Shown here: in pieces, positions 1-9,930 of the stretch | Layout: every line of letters begins with the position of its first letter | Numbering within the stretch: position 1 is the stretch's first letter | Assembly: GCA_003665825.1 (NCBI GenBank) | Contig: QPFY01000056.1 | Span: 1-28,323 of the forward strand | Direction of reading: 5' to 3' | Source: Microbotryum silenes-acaulis | Lineage: Eukaryota > Basidiomycota > Microbotryomycetes > Microbotryales > Microbotryaceae | DNA: 28,323 nucleotides | Notes under the pieces: model-generated | Database searches by the model: none | What the model saw: only the letters and a program-made list of their open reading frames with translations | Told to the model about the DNA's origin: nothing | Translations under genes and position numbers: made by a program

Positions 1-2430
1 TTGTCATCCAGATATCGTGATCGAGCTCGCCGTGGAGGTAAGCCTTGTCGATGTCGGCCTGATGAACGTGGTAACCGTTGGCAGCGGCGAGGGCAAGGAG
101 GCAGCGAATGGAGAGAAACGGGCAACGGGTGCGAAAGTCTCCGAGAAATCGATGCCGTCGCGTTGGGTTACCTTGCGCTACAAGGCGTGCCTTCCGCCCT
201 GTGACGTCACCGCGTGCATCGCGCTTGGTCTTCCAGACGAATTTGGAGGTGACGATAGTGGCGCCCGGCGGTACGGAGGATCGAGGCTCGATGGTGAACA
301 CCTTGAAGTCGTCGCGCATGGCGGTGAACTCGGCGGCGGCAGCCTGAGCCCAGATGTCGTGCTCGTCGCTGGACATTGCTTCACGCCAGGTCTGAGGGTC
401 GCTAGTGATCGATTTGATGGGCTCGATGGCTTCGAGGGCGGGTTGTCGTCTTCTGCGGCGATGAAGGCGCGGTGGTGGCGAGAGAGGAAATCGATCTCAT
501 CAGGGGAGTCGTCATCGGAGGGCTGTTCAGCGGGGGCCATGGCGGGTGCGGGCGTCACCAGGGTGTCGTCGTCGGATTGATGTACGTCCATCAGGTTGAG
601 GCGAACCGCGGTGTTGGAGTTGAGGAGGTCAAGCGGGTCGTCCGAGTCATCGAGGGACGGTCCCCCGGCCGAGGATGTGGCGGGCGACGAAAGCGGGGGC
701 AAGCGACGGGGACGGCGAGGGGCTGGTATCTGTAGAATTAAGTAAGGATCCGCCAGTGTACCCTGGGGCCACGTCAACGGCGCTCATGGCAGAATCATCA
801 AAAAGCGGGGCAAGCGACGGGGACGGCGAGGGGCTGGTATCTGTAGAATTAAGTAAGGATCCGCCAGTGTACCCTGGGGCCACGTCAACGGCGCTCATGG
901 CAGAATCATCAAGAGAGGATGAGACGTCCATGTGCGCCGACCTTACTAGTGGGGTCCTCGTCTTGACGGCTGGGGCGGGCGTGTCGGCGGGAATGACGAA
1001 CTGGCGTTCGGTGTCGTCCGCATCGACGGGCGTGTTGATTGGTAGACCGGGGAAGTCGTCGTCGAGGAAGGTGGCATTTCGGCCAATCACAACCTTGTTG
1101 GTAGAATGGTCGAAGAAACGGAAAGCCTTGGAGGCGAGGTCGTAACCGGTGAAGATCACGCGCGCGGCCTTGGGGTCGAGCTTGCTGCGAAGGTTCGGCG
1201 CGACCGTGAGCCAGGCCGCGCAGCCGAACGGGTGGAGGGCGGTGGCGGTGGTGCGTTGGCCGTTCCAAACGGATTCTGGAGTCTGTTTGGCCAAAGCTGA
1301 GTGTGAGCACCTGTTTTTGCAATAAACGAAGTATGCAGCCGCTTCATCCCAAAAGGTGGCCGGCAGATGGGAGTCAGCAAGGAGGGCAAGGACGCCCTCG
1401 ACGATGGAGAGATTGACACGTTCGGCACGACCGTTTTGCTGAGGTGTGTAGGGGATAGAATATTGACGACGAATACCCCTGGACTTGCAGAACTCCGTGA
1501 ATGCGTTCGATTGGTACTCCCCGCCGTTGTCGGTGCGAAGGGTTTTTAAACGCTCGTTCGTCTCTAACTCCACTTCGGCGAGCCAAGTCTGGAAGGTCGG
1601 GAAGACGTCGCTTTTGTGATCGATCGCGTATGCCCAGAGTTTGCGAGAGTGGTCGTCAAGAAATGTGACAAGGTAGCGCTTCCCGGTCAAGGACGGAGTG
1701 GGAACGAAAGGACATCGCTGTGCACGAGGCCGAGTCTTTCGGGGGAATGCGACTCAGAGTCGGGAAAAGGAAGACGGTGGCCTTTGGAACCAAGGCAAGC
1801 ATTGCAAACAAACTCCTCTACGTCTTTGTCACTGTACCCGGCCCCAAACCCGTCCAGCAAACCTGCGGCGATCATCTTCTGTATAGAGGATGGGGCAAGA
1901 TGGCCGAGGCAGCGGTGAAGGGTAAGCAGGGGCACGGTCGACTCAGAACGCGAGAGAAAGGCAAGCTGCTGACACTTGGTGTGGTCCGCGTCCAAAAGGT
2001 AGAGACCGTCGTTAACCTGGTACCGTGAGCAATGGCCTGGCCGTCCTTGGCGATGTCGATGCCGTCGCTGGTGAAGGCGAGTCGAACGCGGTCGGTGTCG
2101 CAGAGGCGAGAGACGGAGAGGAGGTTGACGTGGAGGCCCGGCGTGTGCAGAACGCCACGCAGCGTGATCGGATGTCCGGTCTTGGCAACGAACGCTACGT
2201 CCCCCATGCCGATGGCCGTGATACGCCGGCAATGCCGCCGATCTTGGTGTGCGCCGTCTGGCGATAAGCCGTGAATAGAGAACGATCGGCGACCATGTGT
2301 GCCGTGGCGCCCGAGTCGACTACAAAGGCATCAGTCGGGAGTTGCCGGCGAGCGAACAGGCAGGAGGCGAAATAGCCGACGTTAGGCTGTTGAGCGGCGG
2401 GGAGAGACATGTCGTCCTGGTTGTCGTCGC
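1..2430 (-). pseudogene. pol: Pol region of copy A: protease, integrase, N-terminal RT (window-truncated, frameshifted)
   Basis: The protease Asp of the VDSGA motif is at 2315-2317. The integrase HHCC finger lies near 1790-1913. The catalytic residues are Asp 1714-1716, Asp 1529-1531 and Glu 1421-1423, which gives the D-35-E spacing. The piece at 647-1690 is open from the integrase core into the acidic, Ser/Pro-rich linker and contains an in-frame 37-codon duplication. Breaks are a missing C near 2222, a missing C near 2015, a missing G near 1699, an extra G at 694-699, and losses near 440, 163 and 112. The RT start ([11 protein letters not shown] region) lies at about 35-70; YVDD and RNase H lie outside the window. 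Confidence 0.9.
690..911 (-). repeat. 111-bp tandem duplication in the pol linker of copy A
   Basis: The stretch from the AAAGCGGGG junction to AGAATCATCA occurs twice in tandem (about 690-800 and 802-911), with a period of 111 bp, or 112 bp across a G run with one extra G in the first copy. It encodes 37 residues starting [17 protein letters not shown] and ending [10 protein letters not shown]. Copies B, C, D, E and N carry it once. The in-frame length means it would only lengthen the integrase-RT linker if the extra G were an error. Confidence 0.95.
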
Positions 2431-3382
2431 GGTGTGTTTTTGTTCGCCCCGGTGCTTGCAGTCGAGGGCCCAGTGCCCTTTCTTGTGGCAGCGGCGGCAG
2501 GGGCCGGCGGGCGGGTGTTTCGCCCGTGAGGTGCAGTCGCGCAGGCGGTGGCCGGGGGCGCGGCAGGCGGGACAAGGGGAGGCGGTGGCGAGCATGGCCG
2601 AGTGTGATGACGAGAGTCCCGCCGAGCGAAGCTGGATGCGAATGCGATCCGTCAGCGTCGTGAGTTCCGGGAGGTCGCGTTGGTTGCGCTGCTCGTCCGT
2701 GAATGTGAGGCGGAAGCTGTCGAGGCAAGGTGGGACCATGGCGAGCACGTGAGTGGCGAGCACGTCGTTGAGCGAGGTTTTGGCGTCGCGGATTTCCTGC
2801 GCGATCGACATGTATTCGCGGAGCCAGGTGTCGTACGCCTCGACGGAGGCAGGCATCTTCCTGAAATCCCAAAGGCGGGCGAACAACTCGAGGGTGCGAG
2901 TGGCGTCGTCCGGTGCGAAACGAGCCTTGAGTGCGGCGAAGATGCGTGGTGCCGACAGGTCGTCGCTGGGGATGGTGTCGAGGGTGGCTGAGACGTCGGC
3001 GGAGTCGATCGAGCCAACGATGATTTCCCGCGCGGCGTCGTCACGGGCGGCAAGCTGGTCAGCCGTCCATGTCGGGGGATGACACCGTCAAGAACGTAAC
3101 CACGGACTTGATTTGGAAGCGCGAGACGGAGTTGACGTAACCAGTTCGTAAACGACTTAGGCCCGTCAAGACGAGCGTGCTTGGGGAACACGACTTTTGA
3201 TGCGGTGGCGGTGTTTGCCTGCGTGGCAGTGACGGGCGGGGTGGCGGCGGCGGCGGCGGCAGGGGCGGTGAGGCCTGTAGAGCGGCAAGCTGTGCCTGTA
3301 GCGTGGCGATTTGCACGCTGATCGAAGGGTCAGGGGAGCTGGTGTCCCTGGGAGGCGAGGGCGGGGCGGGGGAGCTGTCCAT
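2431..3382 (-). pseudogene. gag: Gag region of copy A, frameshifted
   Basis: The start codon is at 3382, with N-terminus [11 protein letters not shown] as in the other copies. The product would be a nucleocapsid/capsid precursor that packages element RNA. Two CCHC knuckles (CX2CX4HX4C) lie within 2458-2574. The frame is broken by loss of one G in the G run at 3262-3265 (copy B has five), by loss of one G in the run near 3074-3078 (copy B has six), and by loss of one C near 2430. The longest real-frame piece runs through 2320-2886 and covers the [10 protein letters not shown] helix region and both knuckles. The sequence between breaks matches copy B almost without substitutions. Confidence 0.88.
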
Positions 3383-3448
3383 GCTGCGATGGTGCGATGG
3401 GCTGGGGCGGCTCGAGTGGCTGGGCTCGAGGGAAAATGCAAGCGGCGG

Positions 3449-3473
3449 GCTGGTAGCTCGTGGGCTTATAACC
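3449..3473 (-). promoter_or_regulatory. Putative primer-binding site, copy A
   Basis: These 25 bases lie directly inside the internal end of LTR1, where a reverse-transcription primer site belongs. Read on the plus strand they resemble a tRNA 5' half running from the D arm (GGTAGCTCG) into an anticodon stem-loop (GTGGGCTTATAACC). This suggests priming by a tRNA fragment cut in or beside the anticodon loop. The upstream flank here has GGCGGGCTGG with one G fewer than copy B. The primer identity is inferred only. Confidence 0.55.
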
Positions 3474-3599
3474 TATTCGATCAACTCTACTACGTCAGCG
3501 ATGTAGTTATAGCCAAGAGTGATGAATCTCATTTCAACATACCTATTCGATCAACTCTACTACGTCAGCGATGTAGTTATAGCCAAGAGTGATGAATAG
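3474..3599 (-). repeat. 70-bp tandem duplication at the U5 side of LTR1
   Basis: Two direct copies (3474-3543, and 3544-3599 partial) carry TATTCGATCAACTC through GAGTGATGAAT. On the element strand each has a TATA-like GGCTATAACTAC, a CRE-like CTGACGTAG and a small inverted repeat (ACTAC, 9-base loop, GTAGT). The same duplication is at about 13226-13350 and 28053-28171, and in a 64-65-bp form at 20540-20660 and 25419-25540; LTR2 and LTR4 have one copy. Confidence 0.85.
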
Positions 3600-3657
3600 G
3601 AAGCTAACAGTAAGGGAGCCGCGCGCCCCAAGTCCTCAGCCAGGGAGCCTCGGGGCT

Positions 3658-3800
3658 GAGCCAATGTGCCAGGCTCGCTGCGCGCGCCTAAGTCCCAGGC
3701 TCGCTCCGCGCGCCCAAGTCCTGGGCCGATGTGCCCGGCTCGCTCCGCGCGCCTAAGTCCTGAGCCGATGCGCCCGGCTCGCTCCGCGCGCCTAAGTCCT
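3658..3800 (-). repeat. 39-bp imperfect tandem repeat in the U3 side of LTR1
   Basis: Units of the type GCCGATGTGCCCGGCTCGCT plus CCGCGCGCCTAAGTCCTG repeat about every 39 bp, with a shortened unit near 3695-3722. Since 39 is a multiple of three, the element strand reads as 13-residue units ([13 protein letters not shown]) when Pol runs through. Unit number differs between LTRs: three plus a short one in LTR1, 3 and 5; three in LTR2 and N; an eroded set in LTR4. Confidence 0.85.
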
Positions 3801-6240
3801 GACCCGAGCGGAGAGTGGATTCCTCACACCCCCCCCCACGCGAACGCGAGGTAGACTTGAGCCGTGGGTGCCGCGTCCGGAGGCCTAGAGCATAGCAATG
3901 TATACCAAAAATCTTGGGACCCAGCGCTTTGGTGAATAGGTCCGCAACCATGTCCGCTGTGCCAACGTGTGAGAGGGAGATATCGCCTCGGTTGACCATG
4001 TCGCGGACAAAATGCTCGCGGAGGCGTATGTGTCGAGTGCCGGAGGTGCGAACGGGGTCGTGAGCGACGGCGGCCGCGGCCTCGTTGTCGGTGAAGATGT
4101 GAGCTGCATCGATCGGGCGAACGTGGAGCTCGGAGAGGAGTTGCGTAAGGTAAATCGCTTCCTTACCAGCGTGCGACAAGGCGAGGTATTCGGCATCAGT
4201 GGTGGAATCCGCCACCCGAGTCTGACGTTTCGATGACCAAGAGACGGCAGAGCCAGCCAAGTAAAAAACGAAGCCCATTGTGGAGATGGACGTGTCGACG
4301 CAGGCACCCCAGTTCGCATCGGAATAACCGACCACACCCGTAACTTTGGCTGGACCGCGGGCGTAGAGTAGCTCATCGCGGTACGTGGCACGAAGGTAGC
4401 GAAGGACGTGTTTGACGGCAATCCAATGACGACGGCCAGGGTTGTTGGCGAACCGGGACAAGTACGAGACGGCGAAGGCAATGTCGGGTCGAGTGCCAAG
4501 GGAAATGTACAGGAGGGAGCCGATGGCTTGGAGGTACCACGATCGAATGCGCTCCGTTCCCTGACCCGGAACTGCTGTGAGCGAGAGGCCGGGCGTCATT
4601 GGCACTGTAGCGCCGCGTGTCGTGGTGTCGAAGTGAAACCGGGCGAGCACGTCCATGATGTAGCGTTCCTGGGATAGGGCAATGGAGCCGTCGTCCAGGC
4701 GGCGGATTTGGATGCCGAGGATGTATTCCGCGGGGCCGAGCCTTTTGACGCCGTATCGCTGTTCAAGGCCGGAGATGACGCGTTCGATCTCATCGAGGGC
4801 GGGGCTGACAATGAGGAGATCGTCGACATACAAGGCGATATAATGGGGCCGTTGCTGATCATCAATGTGAGAGTAAATGCAGTGATCAGTGCCCGTTGCC
4901 TTGTACCCGAGACTCCTGAGTGATGTGTCAATGTGGCGATTCCAGATGCGACCGGCCTGCTTGAGACCGTAGATTGAGCGCCGCAGGCGGAGAACCTTAT
5001 CGCTCGGGAAGTCGAAACCTCGTGGCGTTGTCATCCAGATATCGTGATCGAGCTCGCCGTGGAGGTAAGCCTTGTCGATGTCGGCCTGATGAACGTGGTA
5101 ACCGTTGGCAGCGGCGAGGGCAAGGAGGCAGCGAATGGAGGAGAAACGGGCAACGGGTGCGAAAGTCTCCGAGAAATCGATGCCGTCGCGTTGGCGGTTA
5201 CCTTGCGCTACAAGGCGTGCCTTCCGCCCTGTGACGTCACCGCGTGCATCGCGCTTGGTCTTCCAGACGAATTTGGAGGTGACGATAGTGGCGCCCGGCG
5301 GTACGGAGGATCGAGGCTCGATGGTGAACACCTTGAAGTCGTCGCGCATGGCGGTGAACTCGGCGGCGGCAGCCTGAGCCCAGATGTCGTGCTCGTCGCT
5401 GGACATTGCTTCACGCCAGGTCTGAGGGTCGCTAGTGATCGATTTGATGGGCTCGATGGCTTCGAGGGCGGGGTTGTCGTCTTCTGCGGCGATGAAGGCG
5501 CGGTGGTGGCGAGAGAGGAAATCGATCTCATCAGGGGAGTCGTCATCGGAGGGCTGTTCAGCGGGGGCCATGGCGGGTGCGGGCGTCACCAGGGTGTCGT
5601 CGTCGGATTGATGTACGTCCATCAGGTTGAGGCGAACCGCGGTGTTGGAGTTGAGGAGGTCAAGCGGGTCGTCCGAGTCATCGAGGGACGGTCCCCCGGC
5701 CGAGGATGTGGCGGGCGACGAAAGCGGGGCAAGCGACGGGGACGGCGAGGGGCTGGTATCTGTAGAATTAAGTAAGGATCCGCCAGTGTACCCTGGGGCC
5801 ACGTCAACGGCGCTCATGGCAGAATCATCAAGAGAGGATGAGACGTCCATGTGCGCCGACCTTACTAGTGGGGTCCTCGTCTTGACGGCTGGGGCGGGCG
5901 TGTCGGCGGGAATGACGAACTGGCGTTCGGTGTCGTCCGCATCGACGGGCGTGTTGATTGGTAGACCGGGGAAGTCGTCGTCGAGGAAGGTGGCATTTCG
6001 GCCAATCACAACCTTGTTGGTAGAATGGTCGAAGAAACGGAAAGCCTTGGAGGCGAGGTCGTAACCGGTGAAGATCACGCGCGCGGCCTTGGGGTCGAGC
6101 TTGCTGCGAAGGTTCGGCGCGACCGTGAGCCAGGCCGCGCAGCCGAACGGGTGGAGGGCGGTGGCGGTGGTGCGTTGGCCGTTCCAAACGGATTCTGGAG
6201 TCTGTTTGGCAAAGCTGAGTGTGAGCACCTGTTTTTGCAA
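3688..6240 (-). pseudogene. pol: Integrase C-terminus, RT and RNase H of copy B, running into the 3' LTR
   Basis: This is an 850-codon open frame. It begins out of frame, entering the true frame at about 6209. In order: the integrase C-terminal [14 protein letters not shown] motif (about 6060-6100), an acidic Ser/Asp-rich linker, RT with [11 protein letters not shown] (about 5060-5095) and YVDD (4819-4830), then RNase H with Asp 4318-4320 (SDANWG), Glu 4189-4191 (TDAEYLA) and Asp 4087-4089 (FTDNEAA). It then passes through the nine-C polypurine tract and 140 bp into LTR1, adding repeated 13-residue units (DLGARSEPG...). RT copies element RNA to cDNA and RNase H removes the RNA strand. Confidence 0.93.
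3829..3838 (-). promoter_or_regulatory. Polypurine tract, copy B
   Basis: Nine C and an A on the plus strand give TGGGGGGGGG on the element strand, abutting the LTR start TGTGAGG. This is the expected position and composition for the plus-strand primer of reverse transcription. The tract lies inside the Pol reading frame, encoding Gly-Gly-Gly. Confidence 0.85.
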
Positions 6241-7358
6241 TAAACGAAGTATGCAGCCGCTTCATCCCAAAAGGTGGCCGGCAGATGGGAGTCAGCAAGG
6301 AGGGCAAGGACGCCCTCGACGATGGAGAGATTGACACGTTCGGCACGACCGTTTTGCTGAGGTGTGTAGGGGATAGAATATTGACGACGAATACCCCTGG
6401 ACTTGCAGAACTCCGTGAATGCGTTCGATTGGTACTCCCCGCCGTTGTCGGTGCGAAGGGTTTTTAAACGCTCGTTCGTCTCTAACTCCACTTCGGCGAG
6501 CCAAGTCTGGAAGGTCGGGAAGACGTCGCTTTTGTGATCGATCGCGTATGCCCAGAGTTTGCGAGAGTGGTCGTCAAGAAATGTGACAAGGTAGCGCTTC
6601 CCGGTCAAGGACGGAGTGGGGAACGAAAGGACATCGCTGTGCACGAGGCCGAGTCTTTCGGGGGAATGCGACTCAGAGTCGGGAAAAGGAAGACGGTGGC
6701 CTTTGGAACCAAGGCAAGCATTGCAAACAAACTCCTCTACGTCTTTGTCACTGTACCCGGCCCCAAACCCGTCCAGCAAACCTGCGGCGATCATCTTCTG
6801 TATAGAGGATGGGGCAAGATGGCCGAGGCAGCGGTGAAGGGTAAGCAGGGGCACGGTCGACTCAGAACGCGAGAGAAAGGCAAGCTGCTGACACTTGGTG
6901 TGGTCCGCGTCCAAAAGGTAGAGACCGTCGTTAACCCTGGTACCGTGAGCAATGGCCTGGCCGTCCTTGGCGATGTCGATGCCGTCGCTGGTGAAGGCGA
7001 GTCGAACGCGGTCGGTGTCGCAGAGGCGAGAGACGGAGAGGAGGTTGACGTGGAGGCCCGGCGTGTGCAGAACGCCACGCAGCGTGATCGGATGTCCGGT
7101 CTTGGCAACGAACGCTACGTCCCCCATGCCGATGGCCGTGATACCGCCGGCAATGCCGCCGATCTTGGTGTGCGCCGTCTGGCGATAAGCCGTGAATAGA
7201 GAACGATCGGCGACCATGTGTGCCGTGGCGCCCGAGTCGACTACAAAGGCATCAGTCGGGAGTTGCCGGCGAGCGAACAGGCAGGAGGCGAAATAGCCGA
7301 CGTTAGGCTGTTGAGCGGCGGGGAGAGACATGTCGTCCTGGTTGTCGTCGCCGGTGTG
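6210..7358 (-). pseudogene. pol: Protease and integrase region of copy B
   Basis: One frame runs through the region; its first in-frame Met after the break is in [10 protein letters not shown] at 7331. The aspartic protease motif VDSGATAHM is at about 7215-7244, with the active-site Asp at 7239-7241. The integrase finger has His-His at 6834-6836 and 6819-6821 and Cys-Cys at 6723-6725 and 6714-6716 (CNAC). The catalytic triad is Asp 6633-6635 (HSDV), Asp 6447-6449 (RTDNGGEY) and Glu 6339-6341 (NGRAER), giving D-61-D-35-E. One C is missing near 6210, so the frame shifts at [11 protein letters not shown], and the ORF then ends at 6075 in the wrong frame. Confidence 0.93.
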
Positions 7359-8307
7359 TTTTTTGTTCGCCCCGGTGCTTGCAGTCGAGGGCCCAGTGCC
7401 CTTTCTTGTGGCAGCGGCGGCAGGGGCCGGCGGGCGGGTGTTTCGCCCGTGAGGTGCAGTCGCGCAGGCGGTGGCCGGGGGCGCGGCAGGCGGGACAAGG
7501 GGAGGCGGTGGCGAGCATGGCCGAGTGTGATGACGAGAGTCCCGCCGAGCGAAGCTGGATGCGAATGCGATCCGTCAGCGTCGTGAGTTCCGGGAGGTCG
7601 CGTTGGTTGCGCTGCTCGTCCGTGAATGTGAGGCGGAAGCTGTCGAGGCAAGGTGGGACCATGGCGAGCACGTGAGTGGCGAGCACGTCGTTGAGCGAGG
7701 TTTTGGCGTCGCGGATTTCCTGCGCGATCGACATGTATTCGCGGAGCCAGGTGTCGTACGCCTCGACGGAGGCAGGCATCTTCCTGAAATCCCAAAGGCG
7801 GGCGAACAACTCGAGGGTGCGAGTGGCGTCGTCCGGTGCGAAACGAGCCTTGAGTGCGGCGAAGATGCGTGGTGCCGACAGGTCGTCGCTGGGGATGGTG
7901 TCGAGGGTGGCTGAGACGTCGGCGGAGTCGATCGAGCCAACGATGATTTCCCGCGCGGCGTCGTCACGGGCGGCAAGCTGGTCAGCCGTCCATGTCGGGG
8001 GGATGACACCGTCAAGAACGTAACCACGGACTTGATTTGGAAGCGCGAGACGGAGTTGACGTAACCAGTTCGTAAACGACTTAGGCCCGTCAAGACGAGC
8101 GTGCTTGGGGAACACGACTTTTGATGCGGTGGCGGTGTTTGCCTGCGTGGCAGTGACGGGCGGGGTGGCGGCGGCGGCGGCGGCAGGGGGCGGTGAGGCC
8201 TGTAGAGCGGCAAGCTGTGCCTGTAGCGTGGCGATTTGCACGCTGATCGAAGGGTCAGGGGAGCTGGTGTCCCTGGGAGGCGAGGGCGGGGCGGGGGAGC
8301 TGTCCAT
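7359..8307 (-). pseudogene. gag: Gag region of copy B
   Basis: The open frame starts with ATG at 8307 and stays in frame for about 315 codons, then leaves frame at a six-T run (7359-7364; copy C has five) and ends out of frame at 7303. The N-terminus is Pro/Ser-rich, followed by a short heptad-like segment ([12 protein letters not shown]), an Ala-rich stretch, a copia-type (UBN2-like) capsid region around residues 70-240, and two CCHC zinc knuckles at residues 271-284 (7456-7497) and 296-309 (7381-7422). The family role is virus-like particle assembly and RNA packaging. No stop separates Gag from Pol in copy C, so the frame is continuous by design. Confidence 0.9.
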
Positions 8308-8374
8308 GCTGCGATGGTGCGATGGGCTGGGGCGGCTCGAGTGGCTGGGCTCGAGGGAAAATGCAAGCGGCGGG

Positions 8375-8399
8375 GCTGGTAGCTCGTGGGCTTATAACC
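8375..8399 (-). promoter_or_regulatory. Putative primer-binding site, copy B
   Basis: This has the same 25 bases and position as in copy A, directly after the element-strand end of LTR2. The untranslated leader from here to the Gag ATG at 8307 is only 92 nt including the site. Confidence 0.55.
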
Positions 8400-8658
8400 T
8401 ATTCGATCAACTCTACTACGTCAGCGATGTAGTTATAGCCAAGAGTGATGAATAGGAAGCTAACAGTAAGGGAGCCGCGCGCCCCAAGTCCTCAGCCAGG
8501 GAGCCTCGGGGCTGAGCCAATGTGCCAGGCTCGCTGCGCGCGCCCAAGTCCTGGGCCGATGTGCCCGGCTCGCTCCGCGCGCCTAAGTCCTGAGCCGATG
8601 CGCCCGGCTCGCTCCGCGCGCCTAAGTCCTGACCCGAGCGGAGAGTGGATTCCTCACA
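8400..8658 (-). repeat. LTR2, short type (259 bp), shared by copies B and C
   Basis: The ends match LTR1 (TGTGAGGAATCC...GATCGAATA on the minus strand). It lacks the second copy of the 70-bp U5-side repeat and the extra short unit of the U3 repeat, and has three 39-bp-type units (about 8510-8640). Outside these two length changes it is essentially identical to LTR1. Confidence 0.93.
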
Positions 8659-9428
8659 CCCCCCCCCACGCGAACGCGAGGTAGACTTGAGCCGTGGGTG
8701 CCGCGTCCGGAGGCCTAGAGCATAGCAATGTATACCAAAAATCTTGGGACCCAGCGCTTTGGTGAATAGGTCCGCAACCATGTCCGCTGTGCCAACGTGT
8801 GAGAGGGAGATATCGCCTCGGTTGACCATGTCGCGGACAAAATGCTCGCGGAGGCGTATGTGTCGAGTGCCGGAGGTGCGAACGGGGTCGTGAGCGACGG
8901 CGGCCGCGGCCTCGTTGTCGGTGAAGATGTGAGCTGCATCGATCGGGCGAACGTGGAGCTCGGAGAGGAGTTGCGTAAGGTAAATCGCTTCCTTACCAGC
9001 GTGCGACAAGGCGAGGTATTCGGCATCAGTGGTGGAATCCGCCACCCGAGTCTGACGTTTCGATGACCAAGAGACGGCAGAGCCAGCCAAGTAAAAAACG
9101 AAGCCCATTGTGGAGATGGACGTGTCGACGCAGGCACCCCAGTTCGCATCGGAATAACCGACCACACCCGTAACTTTGGCTGGACCGCGGGCGTAGAGTA
9201 GCTCATCGCGGTACGTGGCACGAAGGTAGCGAAGGACGTGTTTGACGGCAATCCAATGACGACGGCCAGGGTTGTTGGCGAACCGGGACAAGTACGAGAC
9301 GGCGAAGGCAATGTCGGGTCGAGTGCCAAGGGAAATGTACAGGAGGAGCCGATGGCTTGGAGGTACCACGATCGAATGCGCTCCGTTCCCTGACCCGGAA
9401 CTGCTGTGAGCGAGAGGCCGGGCGTCAT
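8416..9428 (-). pseudogene. pol: RT thumb and RNase H of copy C, running into LTR2
   Basis: The true frame resumes below a missing G near 9346 at [22 protein letters not shown]. RNase H follows, with Asp 9148-9150, Glu 9019-9021 and Asp 8917-8919, and the closing segment [19 protein letters not shown]. With nine C in the polypurine tract the frame continues through the tract and nearly the whole of LTR2 to 8416, adding the DLGARSEPG repeat tail. Confidence 0.9.
8659..8668 (-). promoter_or_regulatory. Polypurine tract, copy C
   Basis: Nine C plus A on the plus strand lie immediately inside LTR2, as in copy B. Confidence 0.85.
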
Positions 9429-9930
9429 GGCACTGTAGCGCCGCGTGTCGTGGTGTCGAAGTGAAACCGGGCGAGCACGTCCATGATGTAGCGTTCCTGG
9501 GATAGGGCAATGGAGCCGTCGTCCAGGCGGCGGATTTGGATGCCGAGGATGTATTCCGCGGGGCCGAGCCTTTTGACGCCGTATCGCTGTTCAAGGCCGG
9601 AGATGACGCGTTCGATCTCATCGAGGGTGGGGCTGACAATGAGGAGATCGTCGACATACAAGGCGATATAATGGGGCCGTTGCTGATCATCAATGTGAGA
9701 GTAAATGCAGTGATCAGTGCCCGTTGCCTTGTACCCGAGACTCCTGAGTGATGTGTCAATGTGGCGATTCCAGATGCGACCGGCCTGCTTGAGACCGTAG
9801 ATTGAGCGCCGCAGGCGGAGAACCTTATCGCTCGGGAAGTCGAAACCTCGTGGCGTTGTCATCCAGATATCGTGATCGAGCTCGCCGTGGAGGTAAGCCT
9901 TGTCGATGTCGGCCTGATGAACGTGGTAAC
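9425..9930 (-). pseudogene. pol: Central RT of copy C
   Basis: The frame re-enters after the break near 9930, and a 145-codon ORF starts at Met 9862 ([13 protein letters not shown]). It contains YVDD at 9647-9658 followed by [14 protein letters not shown] and the thumb-side segment [17 protein letters not shown]. It ends at 9425 because one T is missing near 9428. Confidence 0.9.

Larger units (their letters stand above)
1..3828 (-). mobile_element. Ty1/copia element, copy A (3' part outside window) with its 5' LTR (LTR1)
   Basis: This is the leftmost array unit. It carries LTR1, the leader, Gag, protease, integrase and the first part of RT, and the window edge cuts it inside RT at the point matching copy B position 5029. 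It differs from copy B mainly by about ten single-base indels, by a private 111-bp tandem duplication at about 690-911 and by a 2-bp loss near 163. LTR1 also serves as the 3' LTR of copy B. Domain order Gag-PR-IN-RT is diagnostic of Ty1/copia rather than Ty3/gypsy, where integrase follows RNase H. Confidence 0.95.
3474..3828 (-). repeat. LTR1, long type (355 bp), shared by copies A and B
   Basis: The LTR reads 5'-TGTGAGGAATCC...TTGATCGAATA-3' on the minus strand. The ends are fixed by comparison with the nested element N, whose outer ends are flanked by a target duplication. It contains the 70-bp U5-side duplication (start points 3474 and 3544, separated by CTCATTTCAACAT) and, toward the U3 side, an imperfect 39-bp repeat (about 3658-3800) with an extra short unit around 3695-3722. 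LTR3 and LTR5 have the same structure. Confidence 0.93.
3474..8658 (-). mobile_element. Ty1/copia element, copy B (LTR2-internal-LTR1)
   Basis: The internal region is 4,571 bp (3829-8399), flanked by LTR2 (5') and LTR1 (3'), both in the same orientation. It is the best-preserved array copy, with two clear frame breaks (7359-7364 and about 6210) in the whole gag-pol. The two flanking LTRs differ in structure (259 versus 355 bp), so they are not the simple product of one integration event; LTR recombination within the array is the likely reason. No target duplication flanks it because it abuts neighbouring copies. Confidence 0.95.

Noticed and set aside
3449..3473. Possible tRNA gene fragment
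   Set aside because: Only a partial D arm and anticodon loop are visible, with no acceptor or T arm; its place beside each LTR fits a primer site.
3474..3600. Short direct repeats considered as a CRISPR array
   Set aside because: There are only two copies per LTR, the spacer is the same each time, and the setting is a eukaryotic LTR.
3658..3800. Repeat-rich DLGARSEPG frame as a separate host or LTR-encoded protein
   Set aside because: It has no start of its own, and unit number and frame vary between LTRs; it is best seen as read-through of Pol into U3 repeats.
5044..5775. Long plus-strand open frames (243 codons here; 221 codons at 6534-7199), repeated in each copy
   Set aside because: They are antisense shadows of RT, linker and integrase codons. 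They have no recognisable domain, and their conservation is explained by the repeated pol sequence.
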